NCBI RefSeq assembly: GCF_003788635.1
Contig: NZ_AYKH01000017.1
Location: 1 to 47,700, forward strand
Direction: 5' to 3'
Length of the DNA stretch: 47,700 nucleotides
Source: Salinisphaera orenii subsp. orenii MK-B5
GTDB taxonomy: Bacteria; Pseudomonadota; Gammaproteobacteria; Nevskiales; Salinisphaeraceae
Shown: piece after piece, positions 31,782 to 40,081 of the stretch
Position numbering within the stretch: position 1 is the first letter of the stretch
Layout of the letters: the number at the start of each line of letters is the position of its first letter
The notes under the pieces: generated by a model
What the model was told of the DNA's origin: nothing
The model's input: only the letters and a program-made list of their open reading frames with translations
Databases searched by the model: none
Position numbers and translations under genes: made by a program

Positions 31782-33236
31782 TCAGCCGCGCGGCGAGCGC
31801 CGGCTCGGCTGCTTGCGTCGCGGCGCGTCGCCGGCGCCGTCCAGATAGAGCGCCTTGAGTTCCGCCATCGCCTCGCCGGCATAGACCGCGACGTTCTGCA
31901 TCGAAGGCAGGCTGTCGTGACAGCCGATGAAACCGAAGCCCATGGTGTCGGCATAGCCGTGCACGGTGATGTTCAGCGCCTGGCCGTGGGTGACCAGCGA
32001 GGTGGGATAGAAGGCCTCCATGCGCGCACCGCGGATGTAGAGCGGCTTGCGCGGGCCCGGCACGTTGGAGACCGTGACGTTGAACACCGGCCGGGTACGC
32101 CCGGCCATGCCCGAGACCAGCGACAGCACGTAGGGCGCCATGAGCGCGACCGTGTACTGGGTGATCGCGGCGGCCGAGAGCTTCTCCAGGTTCTGCTTGG
32201 CCTGGCGCGTGGAGGCGGACACGATCTCGAGCCGCTCGCGAATGTCGGCCACGTCCGTGGCCAGGCTCGCGATGATGAAGGTGATGGCGTTGCCGCAATC
32301 CTCGTCGTCGGCCGGGCGCACGGACACCGGGATCCCGGCGGTGAGCGGCTTGGCCGGCAGTTCGCCCAGCTCGCGCAGATAGCGGCGCAGCGCGGTGCCG
32401 CAGATGGTGAGCACGATGTCGTTGACGGACACGCCCGCGGCCCGCGCCAGCATGCGCAGCTCGGACAGCGGATAGAGCTGGGTCGCATAGCGCCGGGTGG
32501 CGTCGATCCGGCCGTTGAGGATCGACTGCGGCGCGGCGAAGGGCAGGCCGAGGCTGCGCGTCTTCGAACGCGCGGCACTGAGCATGTCGCGCAGAACGCT
32601 GGCGAAGCCGGGCAGCGAGGTGACCTGCTCGCGGGCGCCCGAGGTCAGTTCGGCCACGGCGCGATACAGCCCCGGCGGCGTCTCCTCAGGCGCCTTCTTC
32701 CAGCGCCGCTGCTTCGGCTCGATGGCCCAGAACGGCGGCCGCTCGGGCTCGTCCGGCGTCTCCGCCAGCGCGCGCGCCAGCAGCCGCATGCCGGCGACAC
32801 CGTCGATCAGGGAATGGTGCATCTTGAGGTAGATCGCGAAGCGCTCGTTCTCCAGCCCCTCGATCAGATGGCATTCCCAGGGCGGACGCGAGAAATCCAG
32901 CGGATGGCTGTGCAGGCGCGAGGTCAGCGTGCCGAGCTCCAGCTCGCCGCCCGGCGCGGGCAGCGCGGAATGGCGGAAGTGATAGTCGACGTCGATGGTG
33001 TCGAGCAGCTCCCATTCGGGCGACAGATAGTTGAACCGACCGGGACGCAGCCGCTGGTTCCACGGCCGGTAGGCCGCGCTGTGGCTGCGCCAGGCATCGA
33101 CGACCTGCTGGCAGAAGTCCGCCGGCGCATCCGCCGGCTTGTGGAAGGTCAGCAGGCCGCCGACGTGCATCGGCGCGCGCGCCGATTCCACCCGCAGCCA
33201 GGCCATATCGACCAGATTGAGTCGCTTGGTCCGCAT
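31782..33236 (-). CDS. Wax ester synthase / diacylglycerol acyltransferase (WS/DGAT)
   Basis: 484 residues from ATG 33236, with GAGGAG at a good spacing. The catalytic HHxxxDG motif is H140-H141-S-L-I-D145-G146, and PLDFSRPPWE (112-121) and the C-terminal VSNVPGP are diagnostic of the family. It esterifies acyl-CoA to fatty alcohols or diacylglycerol, making storage lipid at the inner membrane face. This supports a host that stores neutral lipid, as Alcanivorax, Marinobacter and Salinisphaera relatives do. It is a single gene flanked by gene-free DNA on both sides. Confidence 0.95.
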   Translation of the reverse strand: MRTKRLNLVDMAWLRVESARAPMHVGGLLTFHKPADAPADFCQQVVDAWRSHSAAYRPWNQRLRPGRFNYLSPEWELLDTIDVDYHFRHSALPAPGGELELGTLTSRLHSHPLDFSRPPWECHLIEGLENERFAIYLKMHHSLIDGVAGMRLLARALAETPDEPERPPFWAIEPKQRRWKKAPEETPPGLYRAVAELTSGAREQVTSLPGFASVLRDMLSAARSKTRSLGLPFAAPQSILNGRIDATRRYATQLYPLSELRMLARAAGVSVNDIVLTICGTALRRYLRELGELPAKPLTAGIPVSVRPADDEDCGNAITFIIASLATDVADIRERLEIVSASTRQAKQNLEKLSAAAITQYTVALMAPYVLSLVSGMAGRTRPVFNVTVSNVPGPRKPLYIRGARMEAFYPTSLVTHGQALNITVHGYADTMGFGFIGCHDSLPSMQNVAVYAGEAMAELKALYLDGAGDAPRRKQPSRRSPRG

Positions 33237-33756
33237 CTCGCTCCTCTCGCACCCCTGAAGGGCGCCGCATGCAAAAGCCGATGACACCGCCCCGGGGCGA
33301 CGCCGATCCCATCCCTCGCTCGTAGTGCTCTTGTCGTTCGATTTTTCATCGGCGACCCGGCGTGCCGGGCCACGACCACGATCGAGCCGGCGTGTACCGG
33401 CCATCCTGCATGATAGCGATCCCCGAGCGCGAAGGGCATGACGCCGCGCGTTCCGGACGCTCGGCGGCCGAGGCGAGGCGCCGAAGCGACCGACCGGCGA
33501 TGCGACAGCTCGGTCATGCCTCGTGAGCCCGGCCGGGCGCCGCCGTGCGCCCCGGGCCCGGAGCAGGGCGTCAAACCGGGGCGATCGGGCGGCCGTGCCC
33601 GCAGCATCGAAACGAATCGAGCATCGGCCGGTCCGCGCCCCGACCCGGGCCTCGGAAGGGCGGCAACGAAAGTCCACCGGCCCGAACATCGCCGGGCCAC
33701 CCGTCAGGCGCGCATCGCGCGCGCGGCGCGGGCGTTCGCCCGGGCGCCGCGACGCC
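33237..33756. other. Gene-free GC-rich stretch upstream of the wax-ester synthase
   Basis: 520 bp with no credible gene; open frames read as Arg/Pro/Ala-rich. It must hold the WS/DGAT promoter, which I could not locate. The inverted repeat CCCGGC-GT-GCCGGG (33356-33369), 120 bp upstream of the start, is a weak operator candidate. Confidence 0.45.
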
Positions 33757-34158
33757 CTAGCCGATCGCGGCGACCAGAAACAGCGCGATGGTGCAGGCGG
33801 TGGCACCGAACCAGACGAGACTGCGCGCCGTGGCCCGATCGGTGATATAGCACCAGCCGTAGGCAATGCGCAGCAGCACGAACAGCACCGCAAAGACGTT
33901 GATCGCGCCGATCGAGCCGCCGGAGATCACCGCGATGATCACGCCCGCGGCGAACGCCGGAAAGGCCTCGAACGAATTGAGCTGGGCCCAGTAGGCGCGT
34001 TTCTGCGCGCCCTCGGTCTGCTCCAGCCACGCCCGCGGGTGGTGGTTATCGGCCAGATCCATCCGCCGCGAGCCGCCGGCGAACTTCGCATAGGCGACGA
34101 AGGCCACCGGCATGAACGCCGCGATCAGCACGCACCAGTACGCCAGAATCATCTGCAT
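33757..34158 (-). CDS. MAPEG-family membrane protein
   Basis: 133 residues, four predicted helices. The family pattern is clear: a first helix with YWCVLIAAFMPVAFVAYAKF, the polar loop NHHPRAWLEQTEGAQKRAYWAQLNSFEAFPAFAAGV and a third helix with LLRIAYGWCYITDRATARS. MAPEG members act in glutathione-dependent or eicosanoid metabolism in eukaryotes; bacterial ones of this short type are mostly uncharacterised. Located between the citrate-synthase-like gene and the gene-free stretch, same strand. Confidence 0.88.
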   Translation of the reverse strand: MQMILAYWCVLIAAFMPVAFVAYAKFAGGSRRMDLADNHHPRAWLEQTEGAQKRAYWAQLNSFEAFPAFAAGVIIAVISGGSIGAINVFAVLFVLLRIAYGWCYITDRATARSLVWFGATACTIALFLVAAIG

Positions 34159-34234
34159 CTCCCCGCCGCCGATTGATCGCTCATGGGCCCGAGACTACCG
34201 GGTGCCACGCCCGCCGGGAAGCGGGCGCCGCATT

Positions 34235-35368
34235 CTATGACCCGCGCTGATCGATCGGGCGGAAGTCGCGGATCTCCGGGCCCACGTATTCCGCGTTCGG
34301 CCGGATCAGCCGGTTGTCGGCGCGCTGCTCGAATATGTGCGCGCCCCAGCCCGTCAGCCGCGAGATCACGAAGATGGGCGTGAACAGGTGCGTCGGAATG
34401 CCGAGGAAGTGATACGCCGTGGCGTGGTAGAAGTCCGCGTTCGGAAACAGCTTCTTCTCGTCCCACATCACCTGTTCGATGCGCTCGGAGATCTCGTAGA
34501 GATTGCGCTTGTAGGCATCGTCGCCGGCGAAGTGCTTCGACCATTCCTTGATGATCGGATTGCGCGGATCGTGCGTCTTGTAGACGCGATGGCCGAAGCC
34601 CATGATCTTTTCCTTGCGCGCCATCATCTCCTTGAGGCCCTTCTCCGCCGCGTCGGCGTCCTCGAAGGTCTGGATCAGTTCCATGGCCTTTTCGTTGGCG
34701 CCGCCGTGCAGCGGGCCGCGCAGGGCGCCGATGGCGGCGGTGACCGCGCTGTAGAAGTCGCTCAGCGTTGCCGTGACCACGCGCGCGGTGAACGTCGAGG
34801 CGTTGAACTCGTGCTCGGCGTAGAGGATGAGCGAGGTCGACATCGCCTTGGTGGCGTCCGCGCTCGGCTTCTCGCCGTGCAGCAGATGCAGGAAATGGCC
34901 GCCGATCTTGTCGTCATCGGTCTCGACGTCGATGCGCTTGCCGCTGTCGGTGAAGTGATACCAGTACAGCAGCATCGACGGGAAGCTCGCCAGCAGGCGA
35001 TCGGCGACATCGTGCTGCTGGGCCTCGGGATCGTTCTCCTGTTCGACGGTGCCCAGCACCGAGGCGCCGGTGCGCATGACGTCCATGGGATGCGCGTCGC
35101 CCGGCGTGAGCTCGAGCGCCTTCTTGACCGCATCGGGCAGGCCACGCATGCCGATCAGGCGCTGCTTGTAGGCGTCGAGCTGGCTCTGGGTCGGCAGCTC
35201 GCCGTAGAGCATGAGGTAGGCGACCTCCTCGAACTCGGCCTTCGCCGCCAGGTCCTCGATCAGATAGCCGCGATACGTCAGGCCCACGCCTTTCTTGCCG
35301 ACCGTGCAGACAGCCGTCTTGCCGGCGGTGACGCCGGCCAGGCCGGCGCTGTTCTCGTTGTTGCTCAT
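34235..35368 (-). CDS. prpC: 2-methylcitrate synthase (citrate synthase family)
   Basis: 377 residues, the shorter type typical of PrpC rather than the roughly 430-residue hexameric citrate synthase. Catalytic residues are visible in GPLHGGANEKAM, GFGHRVYKTHDPR and NADFYHATAYHFLGIP. N-terminal GLAGVTAGKTAVCTVGKKGVGLTYRGY also fits PrpC. It condenses propionyl-CoA with oxaloacetate. prpB and the dehydratase are not adjacent; instead an AcuI-type reductase lies 37 bp upstream on the same strand. Citrate synthase activity cannot be excluded. Confidence 0.88.
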   Translation of the reverse strand: MSNNENSAGLAGVTAGKTAVCTVGKKGVGLTYRGYLIEDLAAKAEFEEVAYLMLYGELPTQSQLDAYKQRLIGMRGLPDAVKKALELTPGDAHPMDVMRTGASVLGTVEQENDPEAQQHDVADRLLASFPSMLLYWYHFTDSGKRIDVETDDDKIGGHFLHLLHGEKPSADATKAMSTSLILYAEHEFNASTFTARVVTATLSDFYSAVTAAIGALRGPLHGGANEKAMELIQTFEDADAAEKGLKEMMARKEKIMGFGHRVYKTHDPRNPIIKEWSKHFAGDDAYKRNLYEISERIEQVMWDEKKLFPNADFYHATAYHFLGIPTHLFTPIFVISRLTGWGAHIFEQRADNRLIRPNAEYVGPEIRDFRPIDQRGS

Positions 35369-35405
35369 CCCAAACTCCTCGTGATCAAAGATGGCCGGAT
35401 GCCGC

Positions 35406-36392
35406 CTAGGCCTGGATATCCACCACCGTGCGGCCGGTGTTGCGGCCCGCCATGATGGCCTCGCACACGTCGAAAACGTCGCGCAAGCCTACGGTTTGCG
35501 TTGCAATGCTGTCCAGATGAGACGGTTTGTCCGCGCCGGCCATGGCGGCCCAGATCTGCTCGCGCCAGGCCGGCGGACATTCCACCGAATGGATGCCCAG
35601 CAGCGACACGCCGCGCAGGATGAAGGGCAGGACCATGGTCGGCAGCTTGGGGCTGCCCGCCAGGCCGATGGCCGCGACGTTGCCGTAGGGATGCACGTGG
35701 CCGAGCAGATTGGCCAGCAGCTCGCCGCCCACGGCGTCGATGCCGCCGGCATAGACCGGCTTGCCCATGGGCTTGCCTTCGAGATCGAGCGCCTCGGGGC
35801 CGATCACGTCGGTCGCGCCGAGCTGACGGAGGAAATCGCCGTGCTGCTCGGCCTTGCGCGACACCGCGATGACCTCGTAGCCGGCACCGGCGAGCATGTC
35901 GATGGCGAACATGCCGACGCCGCCGGTCGCGCCGGTGACCACGACCGGTCCCTGCTCGGGCGCCTGGAAGTTGTCGCGCATGCGCTTGATCGCCATGCCC
36001 GCGGTGAAGCCGGCGGTGCCGATCGCCATGGTCTCCCAGAGGCTCAGGCCCTCGGGCCGGGCGGTCACGCAGTCGGCCGGCACGCGCACGTATTCGGCCA
36101 GGCCGCCGTCGCGGGTCTCGCTGAGAAACCAGCCCGTCACCAGCACCTCGTCGCCGGGTGAAAAGCGCGCATCCTCGCTCGATTCGACCGTGCCGGCGAC
36201 GTCGATGCCAGCGTTGAGCGGGCGCTTGCGCGCGATCTTGCCCTGGCCGGTGATCGCCAGCGCGTCCTTGAAGTTCAGCGACGAATAGCGGGCCTTGATG
36301 ACCACATCGCCTTCGGAGAGGGTATCGAGGGCCACATCGGTCAATTCGCCGCGGGTGCCGTCATCGGTGTCGACTATGCGCAGTGCTTTCAT
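35406..36392 (-). CDS. AcuI/YhdH-type acrylyl-CoA reductase (zinc-free MDR family)
   Basis: 328 residues from ATG 36392 (MKALRIVDTDDGTRGELTDV). Family features: SSLNFKDALAITGQGKIARKRP, GIDVAGTVESS, the NADPH motif VVTGATGGVGMFAIDML, and LLGIHSVECPPAWRE near the C-terminus. No zinc ligands are present. AcuI reduces acrylyl-CoA to propionyl-CoA; YhdH is the same family. The downstream 2-methylcitrate synthase would consume that product, so the pair makes metabolic sense. Divergent from dodecin. Confidence 0.87.
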   Translation of the reverse strand: MKALRIVDTDDGTRGELTDVALDTLSEGDVVIKARYSSLNFKDALAITGQGKIARKRPLNAGIDVAGTVESSEDARFSPGDEVLVTGWFLSETRDGGLAEYVRVPADCVTARPEGLSLWETMAIGTAGFTAGMAIKRMRDNFQAPEQGPVVVTGATGGVGMFAIDMLAGAGYEVIAVSRKAEQHGDFLRQLGATDVIGPEALDLEGKPMGKPVYAGGIDAVGGELLANLLGHVHPYGNVAAIGLAGSPKLPTMVLPFILRGVSLLGIHSVECPPAWREQIWAAMAGADKPSHLDSIATQTVGLRDVFDVCEAIMAGRNTGRTVVDIQA

Positions 36393-36541
36393 GCCGGGCT
36401 CGCGAAAAGGATGAAAAACGGGCCGCTTTTGTACCATATCGAGCGCTTGCTCGGCATCGCGGCCCGGCGTGCCCGCGTTCTTGAGCGCGAACGACGCGCG
36501 GCGTAGGCTAAGCGCCAAATCCGTTGCAACCGACTTTCATC

Positions 36542-36751
36542 ATGACCGACAACGTCTACAAGACCGTCGAGCTCACCGGCTCCTCCGAGACCAGCCAGGA
36601 AGACGCCGTGCGCAAGGCGATCCGGGAGGCCTCGAAGACGATCAAGCACATGCGCTGGTTCCAGGTCACCGAGACCCGCGGCCACGTCGAGGGCGGCGAG
36701 ATCGCGCACTGGCAGGTCTCCGTGAAGGTCGGCTTCACGCTCGAGGACTAG
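36542..36751 (+). CDS. Dodecin (flavin-storage protein)
   Basis: 69 residues from ATG 36542 ([18 protein letters not shown]). The flavin-stacking tryptophan is W39 in [33 protein letters not shown], and EDAVRKAI gives the helix. Dodecins form 12-mers that bind FMN, FAD or lumichrome. No clear Shine-Dalgarno precedes the start; an ATG six codons upstream (36524) is less likely. Only five bp separate its stop from pdxH, an FMN enzyme. Confidence 0.93.
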   Translation: MTDNVYKTVELTGSSETSQEDAVRKAIREASKTIKHMRWFQVTETRGHVEGGEIAHWQVSVKVGFTLED

Positions 36752-36756
36752 CCCGC

Positions 36757-37398
36757 ATGAGCGACGCGCCGAGTGCCTGGCAGGGCGATCTCGACCGCGA
36801 CGACCTCAACGAGGACGCGGTACCGGCCCATCCGTTGGCCCTGTTCGGCCACTGGTACGAGGCCGCCCGCGGCTGCGGGTTGAAGGAGCCCAGCGCCATG
36901 ACGCTGGCCACCATCGATCCGGACGGACGGCCCTCGGCGCGCATCGTGCTGCTCAAGGGGTTCGACGCCGACGGCTTTCGCTTCTACACCAACTACGAAA
37001 GCCGCAAGGGCGCGGCCCTGGCCGTGCACCCGGATGCGGCCCTGGTGTTCTGGTGGGAGCCGATCGAGCGCCAGGTCCGGGTGACCGGCACGGTCCACAA
37101 GCTCGGGCCCGAGGACGCGGACGCCTATTTCGCCCGGCGCGCACGCATCAGCCGGATCGGGGCCCACGCCTCGCCGCAGAGCGAGGTCATTCCCGGCCGG
37201 GCCGAGCTGGACCAGCGCCTGAGCCGGGCCGAGGCGCAGTTCGAGGGCCGGGACGTCCCCCGCCCGCCGCACTGGGGCGGCTATGCGCTGGTCGCCGACA
37301 GCATCGAGTTCTGGCAGGCCCGGCACGGCCGCCTGCACGACCGGCTGCGCTACCGTCGCGACAACGATGCCTGGGCCCTCGAACGGCTCGCCCCCTAG
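36757..37398 (+). CDS. pdxH: Pyridoxamine/pyridoxine 5'-phosphate oxidase
   Basis: 213 residues. FMN-binding segments are evident: AMTLATIDPDGRPSARIVLLKGFDADGFRFYTNYESRKG and ALVFWWEPIERQVRVTGTV, and the C-terminus has PPHWGGYALVADSIEFWQARHGRLHDRLRYRR, the PdxH signature. It makes pyridoxal phosphate in the cytoplasm. Probably co-transcribed with dodecin. Confidence 0.97.
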   Translation: MSDAPSAWQGDLDRDDLNEDAVPAHPLALFGHWYEAARGCGLKEPSAMTLATIDPDGRPSARIVLLKGFDADGFRFYTNYESRKGAALAVHPDAALVFWWEPIERQVRVTGTVHKLGPEDADAYFARRARISRIGAHASPQSEVIPGRAELDQRLSRAEAQFEGRDVPRPPHWGGYALVADSIEFWQARHGRLHDRLRYRRDNDAWALERLAP

Positions 37399-37497
37399 AC
37401 CGGGCTCGCGGGCGCGGGCACGCGGATCCGGGTTAAAGTCACGATACCTGAACCGCATCGTGCCACCTCGCCACGCCGCCTCCGACGGAACGACGCT

Positions 37498-38439
37498 ATG
37501 ACACTGCGCGCCCTCCGGCCCGCCTGCCTGCTCCTGCTCGCGCTGCTCGCCGCGCTTCCCGCGCAGGCCGCCATCTACGACATGCCCGCCGAAGGCGACG
37601 ATCTCGTCGGCGCACTGCAGCACATCGAGACGCGCGAGGAGGATACCTTCGTCAAACTCGCGCGCCGCTACAACGTGGGCTATCGCGAACTGCGGCTGGC
37701 CAATCCCGAGGTCGATCCCTGGCTGCCCGGCGAGGGCACCGAGGTCGTCATTCCCACGCGCTATGTCCTGCCGGACGTGCCGCGCCGCGGCATCGTGATC
37801 AACATCCCCGAAATGCGGGTCTACTACTTCCCGCCCGAGGGCAGCGAATACGCCGGCCGGGTGGTGACGCATCCGCTGGGCATCGGCCGCGAAGGCTGGT
37901 CGACCCCGCTGGGCAAGACCACGATCGTGCGCAAGAAGGCCGACCCCACCTGGACGCCGCCGGCCTCGATCCGCAAGGAACACGCGGCCCAGGGCGAGGA
38001 ACTGCCGGACGTGGTGCCCGCCGGTCCGGACAACCCGCTCGGCCAGCACGCGCTCTATCTGGGCATGCCGTCGTATCTGCTGCACGGCACGAACAAGCCG
38101 GCCGGGATCGGGCTCAAGGTCTCGCACGGCTGCATCCGGCTCTATCCCGAGGACATCGCGTCGCTGTTCTCGATGGTCGAGCCGGGCACGCCCGTCAACA
38201 TCATCAGCGAGCCCTACAAGATCGGTCGGGAGGGCAACACGCTCTACATCGAAGCCCATCCGCCGGACGCCAGCGGCGATGCGCCGGTGCGCTCCTTCAC
38301 GCCCTGGGTCGAGGCGGTTATCGGCGCTACCGAGTCGCGCCAGAGTTCGCCGGTGGACTGGGACCGCGCCCAGAAGATCGTCGAGACCGCCGACGGCATC
38401 CCCGAGCCGATCGGGGTGGAGATCCGCGACGACGAATAG
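37498..38439 (+). CDS. L,D-transpeptidase (YkuD/ErfK family), periplasmic
   Basis: 313 residues. Sec signal peptide MTLRALRPACLLLLALLAALPAQAA, then a LysM-like segment (REEDTFVKLARRYNVGYRELRLANPEVDPWLPGEGTEVVIP), then the YkuD domain with the catalytic SHGCIRL, nucleophile C212. This architecture matches ErfK/YbiS/YcfS/YnhG, which attach Braun lipoprotein to peptidoglycan or make 3-3 crosslinks. A small lipoprotein ending in Arg-Lys is encoded convergently 68 bp away and is the likely substrate. Confidence 0.94.
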   Translation: MTLRALRPACLLLLALLAALPAQAAIYDMPAEGDDLVGALQHIETREEDTFVKLARRYNVGYRELRLANPEVDPWLPGEGTEVVIPTRYVLPDVPRRGIVINIPEMRVYYFPPEGSEYAGRVVTHPLGIGREGWSTPLGKTTIVRKKADPTWTPPASIRKEHAAQGEELPDVVPAGPDNPLGQHALYLGMPSYLLHGTNKPAGIGLKVSHGCIRLYPEDIASLFSMVEPGTPVNIISEPYKIGREGNTLYIEAHPPDASGDAPVRSFTPWVEAVIGATESRQSSPVDWDRAQKIVETADGIPEPIGVEIRDDE

Positions 38440-38445
38440 CGCCCA

Positions 38446-38476
38446 CGAAAAAGCCCCGCCGAAGCGGGGCTTTCGC
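38446..38476. terminator. Bidirectional rho-independent terminator
   Basis: Perfect 10-bp stem AAAGCCCCGC / GCGGGGCTTT with loop CGAA (38450-38473), flanked by A5 on one side and TTTC on the other. The minus-strand reading (TTTTT) is the stronger one. Serves the convergent L,D-transpeptidase and lipoprotein genes. Confidence 0.85.
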
Positions 38477-38507
38477 GGCGCCCTGAGGCGCTAAGACGCG
38501 GCGCGCC

Positions 38508-38762
38508 TTACTTGCGCTGCGAGGACTCGAACATGCGCTCGATGCGCTGCGAGTTCGCCTGCGAAGCGGACTTGGCCTCCTGGGCGGTCTGCATCGCGCG
38601 GTTAGCCGTACGCTGCGCTTCGTTGGCCGTCGTCTGGGCGGATTCCGCCTTGCGCATGGCCTGGTCGATCTGGGACTGGGTGGCGTCGGAATTGCTCGCA
38701 CAGCCGGCGGCGGCAGTGACCACGCCAATCACGAAAGCGGATTTCAGCAGCGTCTTGGTCAT
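38508..38762 (-). CDS. Lpp/OprI-like small outer-membrane lipoprotein
   Basis: 84 residues from ATG 38762, with AAGGAG nine bases upstream. Lipoprotein signal MTKTLLKSAFVIGVVTAAAGC with lipid-accepting C21, then an Ala-rich heptad coiled coil (QIDQAMRKAESAQTTANEAQ onward) and a C-terminal ...SSQRK. The terminal Arg-Lys matches Braun lipoprotein, whose last lysine is joined to peptidoglycan. A TATGAT/GATAAT-type -10 lies at about 38823-38831 on the minus strand. Divergent from the crotonase gene, convergent with the transpeptidase. Confidence 0.9.
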   Translation of the reverse strand: MTKTLLKSAFVIGVVTAAAGCASNSDATQSQIDQAMRKAESAQTTANEAQRTANRAMQTAQEAKSASQANSQRIERMFESSQRK

Positions 38763-38944
38763 ATCAAAACTCCTTGTTTTGCGTTGGTACGACCGGTGTA
38801 TCGTTCGGTCGGGCACCGACAAATTATCATAGCGTCGCGCGTTTGTAGATTGCAGGCGGGTCGGTGATCGATTTTTCGACACTTGTCCCGTCGTGACAAA
38901 CAGGCCAGCATTCGCCGCGCCGTGCAGCAGGTGATGATCCAGAC

Positions 38945-40066
38945 ATGAGCGACGCCCCCATCCTGTTCGATGAGATCGAGGCCGCCGGCGGCCGTCGGAT
39001 CGGCCGGGTCCGGCTGAACAATCCGCGCACACTCAATGCGTTGACCTTCGACATGCTCGAGCCGCTGTACCGGCAGCTCACCGCCTGGGACAGCGATCGC
39101 ACCATCGGCTGCATCCTGATCGAATCCACGGGCGAGCGGGCGTTCTCGGCCGGTTCGGACATCGTCGCGCTCTACCGGGGCATGACCGGACAGGGCGACC
39201 CCGACTATCCGGCGCGCTTTCTCGCGCTGGAATACCGCCTCTGCCACGCCGTCCACATGCTCGCCACCCCCTGTCTGGCCTGGGGCAACGGCCTGGTCAT
39301 GGGCGCCGGCATGGGGCTGTTCTCGGGCGCCTCGCACCGGGTGGTCACCGCGGCCTCCCGACTGGCCATGCCGGAGATCAAGATCGGATTGTTTCCCGAC
39401 TGCGGCGCGACCTGGTTCTTCAACCGCCTGCCGCCGCGGCTGGGGCTGTTCGTGGCCCTGACCGGCATCACGCTGTCACCCCGGGACGCGCTGGTGGCCG
39501 GACTCGCCGACCGCGCGATCGACCACGGCGCTCACGCCGAGGTCGTCGAGGCGCTCCAGCGCATCGACGACTGGCACCAGCCGCATGCCGCGGTCGACCG
39601 GGTGCTGCGTCGCTTCGCCATCGACCGGCCGGCGGGGTTGGGGCCGTCGCGGCTCGTGGAGCATGTGGAAACCATCCGCGAGGCCACCGATGCGGCCACG
39701 CTCGCGGGCATGGTCGGCGGCATCCGCCGGCTGGCCGATCACCCGGATCCGTGGCTCGCGGAAGCGGCGGCCAATCTCGACGCCGGCTGTCCGGTCACCG
39801 CCCATATCATCTACCGCCAGCTGCGCGGCGGGCGCTATCTGTCGCTCAAGCAGTGCGTGATGCGCGAATTCAAGATCGCGCTGCAGTGCTGCCGCCACCC
39901 CGACTTCGCCGAGGGCGTGCGGGCCCTGCTGGTGGACAAGGACCGGACCCCGCACTGGCATTTCGAGTCGGTCGCCGAAGTGCCCGCGGACTATGTCGAC
40001 GCGCATTTCCGCGCGCCCTGGGACGGCGATCACCCGCTGCGCGATCTGCCCGACATCAAGCCCTGA
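38945..40066 (+). CDS. Enoyl-CoA hydratase/isomerase family, 3-hydroxyisobutyryl-CoA hydrolase type
   Basis: 373 residues, the length of HIBCH proteins rather than the roughly 260 of simple hydratases. Motifs: RLNNPRTLNALTFDM, AFSAGSDI (66-73), MGAGMGLFSGASHRVVT, and the HIBCH-type LAMPEIKIGLFPDCGATWFFNRLP; the C-terminus HFRAPWDGDHPL also fits. HIBCH acts in valine degradation, releasing free 3-hydroxyisobutyrate. Most members have GG where this one has GS at residues 70-71. No other valine genes are adjacent, so related short-chain CoA hydrolysis is possible. Confidence 0.85.
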   Translation: MSDAPILFDEIEAAGGRRIGRVRLNNPRTLNALTFDMLEPLYRQLTAWDSDRTIGCILIESTGERAFSAGSDIVALYRGMTGQGDPDYPARFLALEYRLCHAVHMLATPCLAWGNGLVMGAGMGLFSGASHRVVTAASRLAMPEIKIGLFPDCGATWFFNRLPPRLGLFVALTGITLSPRDALVAGLADRAIDHGAHAEVVEALQRIDDWHQPHAAVDRVLRRFAIDRPAGLGPSRLVEHVETIREATDAATLAGMVGGIRRLADHPDPWLAEAAANLDAGCPVTAHIIYRQLRGGRYLSLKQCVMREFKIALQCCRHPDFAEGVRALLVDKDRTPHWHFESVAEVPADYVDAHFRAPWDGDHPLRDLPDIKP

Positions 40067-40081
40067 TCGCCGGCGCCGCGG

